A DNA stretch of 64,000 nucleotides from Vitis vinifera (Eukaryota > Streptophyta > Magnoliopsida > Vitales > Vitaceae): NCBI RefSeq assembly GCF_030704535.1, contig NC_081811.1, positions 3,612,501-3,676,500 on the forward strand, read 5' to 3'. Under the pieces are notes generated by a model. It ran no database searches. It was not told the origin of the DNA and saw only the letters and a program-made list of their open reading frames with translations. The stretch's first letter is position 1. Every line of letters starts with the position of its first letter. Position numbers and translations under genes: made by a program. Positions 11,442-22,400 of the stretch are shown piece after piece.

Positions 11442-13160
11442 ATGCTACTGCCCACAAGGCTCATATCCTCCACACACCCAACTCTTCATTTCTCCCATCC
11501 GACGCTCGAGTCCTTTCTCTGGAACACGCTCATTCGAGCCCACGTCCAAGCCAGGGCTCAGCCAACTGGCCCCACCCATTCTCCTATCTCCATTTTCGTT
11601 CGCATGCGCTTCCATGGCGTCCAACCTGATTTCCACACCTTCCCTTTTCTTCTCCAATCTTTTGCTTCTCCATCTCTCCTCCATTTGGGAAGAAGTGTTC
11701 ATGCTCAAATTCTCCGCTTTGGGCTCGCTATTGACCCTTTTGTTCAAACATCTCTCATCAGCATGTATTCCTCTTGTGGCAATTTGGGTTTTGCCAGACA
11801 AGTGTTTGATGAAATTCCCCAACCGGATTTGCCCTCTTGGAATTCCATCATTAATGCCAATTTTCAAGCTGGTCTAGTTGATATGGCTCGGAACTTGTTT
11901 GCTGTGATGCCTGAACGAAATGTGATATCTTGGAGTTGTATGATAAATGGGTATGTCAGGTGTGGCCAATATAAGGAAGCGCTTGCTTTATTTCGAGAGA
12001 TGCAAATGTTGGGAGTGAATGACGTTAGGCCCAATGAATTCACGATGTCTGGTGTTCTTGCAGCCTGTGGACGCTTGGGGGCGCTGGAACATGGGAAATG
12101 GGCTCATGCTTATATAGACAAATGTGGGATGCCGGTTGATGTTGTATTAGGGACTGCTTTGATAGACATGTATGCGAAATGTGGCAGCGTTGAAAAAGCA
12201 ACGTGGGTGTTCAGCAATTTGGGTCCAAACAAGGATGTAATGGCTTGGAGTGCCATGATCTCTGGCCTGGCCATGCATGGGCTTGCTGAAGAATGCGTTG
12301 GTTTATTCTCGAAAATGATAAATCAAGGCGTGAGGCCTAATGCTGTAACATTTTTGGCTGTTTTCTGTGCTTGTGTACATGGGGGTTTGGTGAGTGAAGG
12401 GAAGGATTATTTGAGGAGGATGACTGAGGATTACAGTATTATTCCGACCATCCAACACTATGGTTGCATGGTTGATCTTTATGGGAGAGCTGGTCGCATT
12501 AAGGAGGCCTGGAATGTTGTGAAATCTATGCCTATGGAGCCTGATGTGCTTGTGTGGGGAGCTCTTTTGAGTGGGTCTAGAATGCATGGGGACATCGAAA
12601 CATGTGAGCTTGCTCTCAAGAAACTAATTGAGTTGGAACCCACAAACAGTGGAGCCTATGTACTCCTATCAAATGTGTATGCAAAGAGAGGTAGGTGGGA
12701 GGATGTAAGGCATGTGAGAGACCTCATGGAGACAATGGGGATTAAGAAAGTTCCTGGGTGTAGTTTGATTGAAGTTGGGGGAGTCCTTCATGAGTTTTTT
12801 GTGGGAGATGATTCTCATCCAGAGACAAGACAGATACACATGATGCTTGAGGAGATCTTGGAGAGATTGAAGGTGGAAGGTTATGTAGGAAACACAAAGG
12901 AGGTATTGCTGGACTTGGATGAGGAAGGAAAGGAGTTAGCCCTGTCCCTTCATAGTGAAAAGCTGGCCCTTGCCTATGGCTTTCTAAAAACAAGCCCAGG
13001 TACACCAATACGTATAGTTAAAAACCTTAGGATATGCCGTGATTGCCATGTTGCCATAAAGATGATATCTAAGGTGTTTGATAGGGAGATCATTGTCAGA
13101 GATTGCAATCGGTTTCACCATTTTACACAAGGATTATGCTCCTGCAGAGACTACTGGTAA
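11442..13160 (+). CDS. PPR protein, PLS class with E and DYW domains (At3g62890-like)
   Basis: A single-exon gene of 572 residues. Tandem PPR motifs of the PLS type are visible, for example ARQVFDEIPQPDLPSWNSII, ARNLFAVMPERNVISWSCMI, EFTMSGVLAACGRLGALEHG and GTALIDMYAKCGSVEKATWV. E and E+ motifs follow (PDVLVWGALLSGSRMHGDIE; GAYVLLSNVYAKRGRWEDV), then a complete DYW deaminase. Zinc and catalytic residues are present: HSE at 504-506, CxxC at 532-535 (CRDC), and the terminal CSCRDYW. DYW proteins bind organellar RNA and catalyse C-to-U editing in mitochondria or plastids. Its sequence closely follows Arabidopsis At3g62890 (PCMP-H82) as I recall it. The target site is unknown. Organelle import is inferred and no clear targeting peptide was scored. 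Confidence 0.94.
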   Translation: MLLPTRLISSTHPTLHFSHPTLESFLWNTLIRAHVQARAQPTGPTHSPISIFVRMRFHGVQPDFHTFPFLLQSFASPSLLHLGRSVHAQILRFGLAIDPFVQTSLISMYSSCGNLGFARQVFDEIPQPDLPSWNSIINANFQAGLVDMARNLFAVMPERNVISWSCMINGYVRCGQYKEALALFREMQMLGVNDVRPNEFTMSGVLAACGRLGALEHGKWAHAYIDKCGMPVDVVLGTALIDMYAKCGSVEKATWVFSNLGPNKDVMAWSAMISGLAMHGLAEECVGLFSKMINQGVRPNAVTFLAVFCACVHGGLVSEGKDYLRRMTEDYSIIPTIQHYGCMVDLYGRAGRIKEAWNVVKSMPMEPDVLVWGALLSGSRMHGDIETCELALKKLIELEPTNSGAYVLLSNVYAKRGRWEDVRHVRDLMETMGIKKVPGCSLIEVGGVLHEFFVGDDSHPETRQIHMMLEEILERLKVEGYVGNTKEVLLDLDEEGKELALSLHSEKLALAYGFLKTSPGTPIRIVKNLRICRDCHVAIKMISKVFDREIIVRDCNRFHHFTQGLCSCRDYW

Positions 13161-15090
13161 ATTGGATTATGCTCTTCTGTCAATGGCCACTGGCAAGATA
13201 GTCAAATCCTATACATTTCAGCAGGCTGCACTCTAGGCGAAGTAAACTTCCAAGAAAAAACCCGGGTCCCTCGTTTTTTTTTTTTGGCTTTGGGATGGTG
13301 TCAACAAATTTAGAGATGGCTGTTTATTTTTAGCATTGAAACTTCATAACCCCCACACATGAAGTGTATTTAGCAGAAGAAATCTTTGGAAAGATCCCCA
13401 TTGTTAGGCTGGAGCTGAAGAATCCATTCAAGTGTTGACAAATATCTGAAAATTTCAATTGGAGGTAGATTCACTTCACTTCATGTACGTTTGCTTCTCT
13501 CTGTTAATCATTTGTATCATGGATTGGACTCCCTCCATGTGTGGTACAATTTTTTTTGTCTATTTGTTCATCATTCCTGTCATGTAAAAGGTCAGCACAC
13601 TCGCAGAAAAATGATGCTCGTAGCCGGTTGACGAGCCTTTTCCTTCTCCTTTATTGGAAAAATGAGTTTTCAATTACTCATATAAAAATAATCATAAAAT
13701 AAAAGTTTTTTAAAAATAATTTGAATTTCATGTATTCACCTATTAAAGTTGGTATCTAAAATGATTAAAGATAAGATTGATATCATTAAAAGGTAGTATA
13801 TCAAAGTTAGTATCTAAGATGATTAAAGGTAACACTGATATATTAAAAGGCAGTATCTGAATAGTCAAAAGTAGTACTTTTGATTAAAAAAAATATAAAA
13901 TGCTAATTATTTTTAAATATCTACTTAAAATTTATATTTTACAAATTTGGGTACCTATTTAATAGTTTTTTTTTCATATAAGTGTAAGAAATTACACTTT
14001 TCCCTTCTCTTTTTAATTTTTCTTAATTTTTTTTTTTTTTTGAAAAAACCATAACTGCACAAATATTTTTTTAATCAAAATTTGAGGGGGCATGTTCAAT
14101 GTGCCCCCTAAGCCTACCCTCCTCCACATTTTCCCTTTGTCTTCACCCTTTTTCTCGCATCTACAACTTATATATATAAGTTCTGAAGTCGACCCTCTCC
14201 CACCTTTGTTTTCACACCAATACATTTCTTTTATGCATAGGGATAGTATTCACATTTCCATCTGACCTTTGAATTGAGAAAATGAATGATGGATAGAGAC
14301 AAAAGGGTGGTGCATAAGCCGGAAAAAGCCAAAACCATTTGAATCAAGTAATGCAGTGATTCAAATGGTTGTTACAAACGGATTCAATCCATTTAGAGTC
14401 AAATAAACTAACATGACCCCTTGTAATGGAGTAGAAGTCTACATCCACCTGTCATTTCACGTGCCATGGTGGACCCTTATGACAACGGCGTAACGTATAA
14501 AAATCTTCCATTTGAAGATGGCATTTTCACATGATTCATGCTCCCTATGACTTGTTATCCAAAACTTATTTAATCATTTCCTAATTCACGCGTGTTTGAA
14601 AGTAAATCAACATTTTTTGCTTTTCAAATTTTCATCATTCTTGTACCGTATCCGATTGGCTACAAAATGCATGAGATTAGAACTAAGGTGCAAAGATTCT
14701 ATGAGTTTTTTGAACTCTTATTTGAAGCCGTATAAATGGGTTAATGGAACAATTAATATAGACAAATGTTATAGATTTATCGAAAATAAGTCTAATAAAC
14801 AATAAATTAGATCACATGATGGAAAGTTATACAAAAGGTGATAAGAGTTTTTTTAAACTTTGTTTGTATTACTTTTAGGTATATATCAAAAAACCGAGAT
14901 CAATTTCAGATCTTATCAATTTATTTATACTTTATATCATATATTTATATTATATTTATAATATTATCAGTTTCATTTTCAAGACTCTAAATGAGATGAA
15001 AAGATAAAAAATAAAATAAAATAATATATAGTAAAAGTTGCTTCGGATTTTTTGGTTTCATTTTCAAAAACCCAAGTCTTAGTGGAGTTG
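13161..15090. other. Intergenic region between PPR gene and MHX
   Basis: PPR 3' UTR followed by AT-rich DNA with no supported gene. A decayed tandem repeat of about 58 bp lies at 13745-13862, sharing AAAGTTRGTATCTAARATGA. A poly-T run is at about 14025-14041. The MHX core promoter lies at the right end. Confidence 0.5.
13745..13862. repeat. Degenerate tandem repeat, about 58-bp unit
   Basis: Two adjacent units start with AAAGTTGGTATCTAAAATGA and AAAGTTAGTATCTAAGATGA. Both continue through a GATTAAAGRTAA block to ATTAAAAGGYAGTAT. Confidence 0.6.
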
Positions 15091-15093
15091 TAA

Positions 15094-15103
15094 TATAAAT
15101 AGG
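15094..15103 (+). promoter_or_regulatory. TATA box candidate for MHX
   Basis: TATAAATAGG is a near-ideal plant TATA box. It lies 30-40 bp upstream of the probable MHX leader, which would start near 15125-15135 if the box is used. A short ATG frame of 10 codons (15124-15156) would be at or just before such a start site. Confidence 0.45.
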
Positions 15104-15129
15104 ATGTATTCACAATTTTGTTTATGAGA

Positions 15130-15271
15130 AATATATACCACATTTGCCGATTCTAGATTGTTGGAGACACTTAATCCGGTTCCCGAGGCCGTCGCATTCC
15201 GGGCCCGGCGAGTCTCCGCTGACGTTGGGATCGCTTTCTTACCTCTGGGACTGCACTGGGGAGGCGGTGCG
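15130..15271 (+). promoter_or_regulatory. MHX 5' leader, non-coding exon 1 (putative)
   Basis: A GC-rich segment (CGAGGCCGTCGCATTCCG and neighbours) in AT-rich flanks ends at GGCG followed by donor GTGCGT near 15272. The next acceptor is CTGTCAG at 16351-16357, giving a leader intron of about 1.09 kb. Arabidopsis MHX is known to have an intron in its 5' UTR that boosts expression, so a conserved leader intron is plausible. The exact start and donor are unverified. Confidence 0.45.
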
Positions 15272-16360
15272 TATTCGTTGTTAATCTGTTTTCTTTTAGT
15301 TTTTGTTCAGATGAATGAGCGATTTTGAGTGTCCAACACTCGATTTTGGAGTTGGGTTTTCTTTTTTTTTAGATTTTTTGAAGGTGAATTGTCCAATTTT
15401 GTAGTGATTTATGTGGGTATTGTGTTACTTATGTTAGGAAGCTGAACAATGAAAGTATTGAAACATGTCGAGTGAGTGAAGGATTGGCTGCTTTGGCTGG
15501 TAGCCCTTGTCCTTCTTGGGATAGTTTAGGCTATACTCGAAGAAATCTGGGTAGCGACCCTTTTCCTCTTTTGGTTTCTCCAGAGTTTGAAACTGTGAAT
15601 TATGGATTTCTCCCCATTACCAGAGATGGTATTGAGCTTTGATGGCGAGGCTAATTTTGGAAACTGGAGTATAATTGCCATGTTTGTTGATGTTCTTGTT
15701 ATTACCATGTTAATGATTATCTAGACTATCTGGTGTTGATATGATTTCTGAAGTAGCATGTATAGAATTTTTATCGGTCTCGAGGAAGGACTCAGATTTA
15801 TTTTCTTAGAACGAGCTTGTTTCTGAAATCAGCTGGTGAGGGTGCCATTTGTTTTGGCCAAAAGTTGTTTATGGGAGAGATGGAATAGTTTAAGTTGTAC
15901 GAAAAGTGCTTTCTTACTGCTGATTGAAGAGACAGAATTGACTTTTCCCAAGCTTTACTGTGAAGTTCCTATTGTGATTGACCCCTTTTCACTGGTAAAG
16001 CTTGTGAAAGAAGTGAAGATTTGTCAGTAACATATAAGTGTTTCTATATTTAATTAAGCTGCATTTGTTAAACAAAGTGTGCTCCTCAAAGAATGTTCCT
16101 AGGGTAACTTCATTTAGTCTTGATGCATTAATTTGAAACTTGGGAAAGTTTTATCACGTCTTTTTTGCTGGATTCTGGATAGTTATCACTTCATCCCTGA
16201 AGTTATTTCCTTGAGAAGGTTTCTCAATTCAATAATTCTTTCCCAATGATCAGAGCTTTTGTTGCTAACTGGATGTTGTGGCAAACCATCTTGAGTGATA
16301 AAATTTTGTTTATGCTTCTGTACTTGGTTTTCTGATGCTTTATCTCATGTCTGTCAGGGA

Positions 16361-16366
16361 ATGTAA
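16361..16366 (+). promoter_or_regulatory. Minimal AUG-stop uORF in MHX leader
   Basis: The first ATG after the acceptor at 16356-16357 is ATGTAA, a start codon followed at once by a stop, 58 nt before the MHX ATG. AUGUAA minimal uORFs are known to stall ribosomes in plant mRNAs (NIP5;1, boron control), and Arabidopsis MHX translation is known to be restrained by a uORF. Activity here is inference. Confidence 0.5.
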
Positions 16367-16424
16367 ATATTTTGCAAGAAGGTCTGTTGTTTCATTCTTG
16401 AACTGTGATTTGGGAACACTTAAG

Positions 16425-19400
16425 ATGGCTTGGGTACATGAGCAATTACCAGGGAACATTCTTGAAGCTTATAATATTTCTGTGCGTGAAAAATGTGAAA
16501 GCTACTTACTTTTTTCTGGTGAAACGTCCCTTGGAGATGGATTTCGAACCTTCTTGTATTTTCTTGGTCTCGCATATTGTTTTATTGGATTATCAGCTAT
16601 AACTGCCCGTTTTTTCCAGTCTATGGAGAATGTTGTTAAGCACAAACGGAAAGTGGTGAAGATAGATCCTAGATCAAATACAGAGATTAGACATGAGAAG
16701 GTGTGGAATTACACAATTGCAGACATCACTCTATTAGCCTTTGGCACTAGCTTCCCTCAGATCTCTCTAGCTATTATCGATTCTATACAAAACCTTGGGA
16801 GCCGGTATGCTGGAGGTTTGTTTTCACTTTTCCCTGCTGTGAAATTGTTGAAACTAAGGTGCTGATTTTATGCAGATGTTTGTTATGTTTTTTCTTTTGT
16901 GTTTCTCCTGAGACTTTAATTCCTGCACATACTTACCTTGTCTCATAATCATGTTTTGCTTCTAAATGCCTTTACCTTTTTATTCTTGTTTCATTTTTAT
17001 GTTTTCTTCTCTTTTATCATGATTTTTTTTCTCAAGTTATTTAGTTCTCATAATTATAGAAGCTATGCTACCAGTACCCATTGTTAAATACTTTACTGTT
17101 TTCTTTATCTTTTCATTTTATTTTGGTAGGCAAGTGATTTCAAAATGCCGGTTGCTTTCATTGGTGAAGAGTTTTCACCCTGGTCTGTTGGTTTTCCTCA
17201 ATAAATGTTGCCAATTGGGAAACAAAATATCATATAAGGTCACCCATTTTGATATTTAGTACTATAAAACATTCACTAGGCTTCTCCATTTTAGTATTTG
17301 ATATCATAAAATGTTCACCAACTTCCTATAGTTCATCTATCCATTTGTTTTTTGCTTTTTGATAAGCTAACTTCCTGTGGTATATTGGTTTGTAAATGAA
17401 GATTCTCTTCTGCATTCTATCACTTCTTTTTCACTAACAAAACTACCATCCCAAGAAGTAAGGTTGGATTTAGCATGATTCTTCAGGTAGTATTTACAGC
17501 TATATATTTCAATGATCCTTTGAAAGGAATGGTAGGTGAGGGGTACAGGCTTGTGGTAGGAGAGTAAACAATCATAACTTGAAGAAATAGTTAAGTACAA
17601 AGGTTGAGGTTTTTATTAGAGAGGGAAATTATCAGTATCTCACAAAAAATCTCTCTACAAGGAGATGGTGAGATGGGGACCAGACAATTCTCTTGCCTAA
17701 GAGATTTGGGGTCCTGTGTTTCCTATTAAGGTGACATAATTTTGCAGGGGCAGCTGCTGGGGCAGAATTTTAACCGTTGACCAAGAAGACAGTAAATCAT
17801 TCAAAACTACTGTTGCATGTGTAGTTTGGATGGGTAAACCCTGGATCATTGGTTACTTTATTGCATGATGGCTGATGTCTTGGGTCCAATTCTTTTCTAT
17901 ATTAAGGGTTCACTGGGTTAGCTGGGAAACAAGCAAATGTTAGTGGCTTGGCAAGGCTAGTTCGTTGGGAGAGGGAGGAGATTCTAGATGTGAACCTCAT
18001 GGGTATTTCTTTTGTAGGAGGAGGGGAGTATGGGTGGGGGGTTGGTTGGCATGGAAAGAGAAGTCCCCTTTTTCTGCAGTTCTTGGCATTGATTGAGGAG
18101 TGTTGAAGCTATATTTTAGATTTTAATAAAGACATGGAAAGGATTCTGCTGTAGGACAACCTCAGGGTGGCTCTCTTCAATTAAATGAGGTAGGCTAAAG
18201 CTTCACTCTTTTATGAAAAATTTAGGATTTCAGGAAACATGAACCAGGGTTATGGCAGCAGGAAAAATAAAATAAAAGTGAGAAAAATAAAGAGATGAGA
18301 AATTACAACTTATGCATAAAGATATGTATTATTCATCATGAATCTCATTTTGCAGCAGTTACCATGAAAAAAGAAACTTGACCTATATAAAAACTTATTA
18401 GGACTCTTAATGCTTTCCTAAAACTCTTTAATCTTCCAAATAATGAAATTGAAAAGAAAATAGAAACTTTGTTTTCAGAATAAAAAACTTAAACCTTAAT
18501 AAAAACTTCTTGTAATAAGCGTTTATAGTAAAAATGACTTTCTAGATTCTAAAAATGATTCAAATAGAAACTTTAGAAAAATAGGATTTTAGAAAATGGA
18601 AAGTTTAGAAATATTCTGCTTCTTTTAAGGAGAAATTTTAAATAAAAAAATTCTCAAATTCTTAATGAGACTCAAATAACCAACTATGTACTAATTACGA
18701 CCCTAAAGAACCTAAATCAGAAAAAAATTTCCTTTTCTTCCTTTCATGACTGGAGGACTCATTTCCATCAAGTTTGAATTGTAGTTCATTGTTTGGAGCT
18801 GTGTCTTTTGTTTTTGTTCCACTTTTGGATGTTTCTTTCTGTTTTTACTTCCATTTTCCCTTTGGGGGTTTCTTGTATACACTGTGTGTACTACCACTGC
18901 CCTGTCTGCTCGTTCAGTAATGTTATTGTTATTTTTGCTTGTTTGAAAAGCTCTCCATTTGTTTGTGAAAATGTAGTGCAATCCTCACTTTTAATGCATT
19001 AAGACCTGATAGCCAATTCCTCTTTTGAATCTAGGTGTTAATGGAATGCATTAATTCTTGCATTTAGATGTTAATAATACATCATTTAACCTTGTGATTT
19101 GTTTGTCTCCTAGTCTAGATACATCAGCAAGTTACGCATGTGTGATCTCTACCAATTGGTGCACTTTCTCATACATCTTGTTTACATATTTCTGAAATTC
19201 TGTATTATCATCTAACCTATAGGTTTGGGTCCTGGAACACTTGTCGGTTCTGCTGCATTCGATCTATTTCCCATCCATGCTGTTTGTGTTGTAGTTCCAA
19301 AAGCTGGGGAATTAAAAAAGATCTCTGATGTAGGAGTTTGGCTTGTAGAGCTCTTTTGGTCCTTTTGGGCTTATGTCTGGTTATACATAATCTTGGAGGT

Positions 19401-22400
19401 AACATAATTTGTTTAAATAATGCATTTGCTTTTCTCCTGTACATCATGATTCTGTAATTCTTTGCTTTGATGTGAAGATGCTCATATGTTGTACCAATAA
19501 GAAACAATGATGATAACACTTCTCTAAAAAATGATGATGAAATTCATCTTCTAGTTCCTCCTAGGAGCATAAGTGACATGATGACTATATCCTTTGAAGG
19601 TTTGGGAAGTAAAACTAGAGGCAAAATTGCTTGCCTCACTTTGATTCTCAATATAATTTAGCTCAATTGGAATTCTGTATGTGAATCATAAGGGTCAAAA
19701 TAGTTAAGCTTTGAGCAAAGTTTTAGTTATAAGGAGTGGAGTAGCCTTCTAGCATATATTTCTTTTGGAAATATATTAAGGTATAAGTTTTGTATCGTAC
19801 TTTGGGGAATTTATCCATGTGCTCTAATTGACCAGAGTTTTGTGTCTTCGTGAAATATATTTGAGCTATGTTTAGTTTTGGAAAATTTTGAGGGAAAATG
19901 TGAGGAAAAGTAAAAATAAAGAAAAAGCGAAGAAAAATAAAAAATAAATTTAAAGTTGATAAATTATTTGTATATACCACTTTAAGTTCATTTAACTTAT
20001 TTTAACTCTTTTATATAAGGATTAAATAATTTATAAATGCATATGATAAATTATTTGTATATTATCAAGCTCATTTAACTTATTTTAACTATTCTGTATA
20101 AAGTTTAAATAGTTTATAAATGCATAAGTTTTCAACTAAATTTAATTATATTTAATTTTCTCCCATATTTTCCATGGTAAAACCAAAGATGAGAAAATAA
20201 TTTTTCCTTCACATTTTTTTTTATTTCCTTTGCACTTTCTGGAAACCAATCATAGTGTTGAGAAATATTCCCCCTTTTTTTGGAATGTTCCATTTTAAAC
20301 AATTAAATTGTTCTTTTTAATGTCTTAATTTTTTTTTAAAAAAAATTGATTTTTAGCTTGTTTGGTTTTCCTTTTTTGTATGGCAGAAATGTGGTAGCAC
20401 AGATCACATGTACACGTAGATCATATGGTTTATTTATTCCATCTTTGAGCTTTTAAAACTGTGCTGTGGACAAGAAATTGTCACTTGATATTGCTGAAAA
20501 ATGCCCCTTTTTTTTTAAATGCTCTGAATTTGTAAACAAATATGATTTGTGGTAATTTTCAGTTTTCATACTCAGCATTTCATTGCCTCTGTGCCATTTA
20601 ATAGTACTTGGTTTCACACAGCTTAAAACAACCAAAGAGGGGAGTTTAGGTCTCAATTAACAAAGATAAGATTGATCCTAAAAGCCTTTGTTTTGAAGAA
20701 AGAAGGAAATATAAATGAAGTATTTCTGGGCAAACATATGTATCTTTCCATATGATTTAGGACCTCCTTAGAAGAAATTTCTTGATGCATTTCTTCCTAG
20801 TCCGTTTGAATTAAGTCATGCTTGATGGATCAGAGAATAATGATCCACCTAACTTATTTCACCTTCTTGACATAAACTTGCTGCTAACTGCAGATACGGG
20901 AAGTGGATTATCTTGATTATGGTTTAACCACACATTAACAACTTTGTCATGAAAAGGTTTTCCTTTACTATCCAGGTATGGACCCCAAATGTGATTACAA
21001 TTTGGGAGGCGTTGTTGACAGTGCTGCAATTTGGATTACTACTGATACATGCTTATGCTCAAGACAAGCAGTGGCCCTACTTATCTCTTCCTTTGTATGT
21101 TTTTGCTTTAGACTATTGCTTTGGATGTAAATCTGGCTCGGGTTAAGCCTGAAAAATGTAGTCTAGTCTTGATACTGAGGGTTGATGCTTTTTGTATATC
21201 TTAGGCCAAGAACTGAGAGGCCAGAGGACTGGGTTCCTGATGAGGCTGCTTCACGCAAACAAGACAAAATTGCTGGTGATGAGTGCTCTGAGTTATTTCA
21301 AGAAAATGGGAACATTGTTGATATTTTCTCCATCCATTCAGGAGATGGGTCAGGTAACACTCTCAGTCCTTAATGTAGGGATATACAAGTCTATCTGAAG
21401 TAGTGGAAATTTACTTACATAGTAGTCTTTTAGTTGCCCTTTTATGGAAGCACCCATATGAAGTGGACCATACTTATTCTAGAAATTCTTGTGATCATTC
21501 ATCAAGAAATTATAACTTGTGTGTAAGGATGGCTGTTAAGATTGTTTTTTCTATTTTATTCCTTGTTTGGGTTTTGGAGCTGCTCTAAGATATTGATGAT
21601 ATTTTTATGTTCAATAGATTATGGGGTTGTATTGAGGATGCCAATGACTAGAATGAAGTGTATTTGAATTGTGTGTATTCATAAGAAACAAATTGCCCTT
21701 GAGGCCTCTTAAGTGGTAAAGAGTTGGGGTGGGTTTATGAGAGGTTCCAGGTTCAAGTCCCAATGGGGACAGAAAAAAGGGAAAAAAGGAAAAAGAAAAA
21801 ATTACTTATCAAAAAAATAATTTGTAAGAAACAAATTACTGTCATTTGCAGCCAATGCAAATCACTTGGATTTAATATATGATCATGATATGTATTACAA
21901 GAATGTGAAGGTAGCGTCCGTCTACCACTATTTTGTTATGCACATCATAGATAACTTCTTAAAGATCGCAAAGAGTCTGAATGAAAAGAGTCTTGAGAAA
22001 GACATATATGTGGCGTAAGTGGAAATAATAACACAGTAATTCATAGCTTTCAAAACTTCATTGTAAGTTAGGTACAATGGACTGAGAGAAAACTGTCTAC
22101 TGACTTATTAGGACCAGGGAGTTTTAGCAGAGCATGATGACACTAGTTAAAAGTGGGAGCATTGCTTTTAGAGCTCATAAAAGCTGTTCAATAAGAAAAT
22201 AAAAGTGTGAAGGCAGAAGCCATAGTATGACTGAAGAATTGAGGACTGTGAAATTTGGGAAGCTTAGATGAAAATTGTAAAAGGTGCTAAATGGTATTCC
22301 TCTCAAGGTTGGGAAGTTTATGGACTATGATTGTGCAGTTTGGTTAACCATCTTGTTCAGCAAGGTTGTACACCCTAAGAAAAACAAGATGAATGGAGAA

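Noticed and set aside
17260-17380. Another LINE/SINE tail remnant (TTTTTGATAAGC) with AACTTCCT on both sides
   Set aside because: The flanking repeat is only 8 bp and the tail match is short; chance is not excluded.
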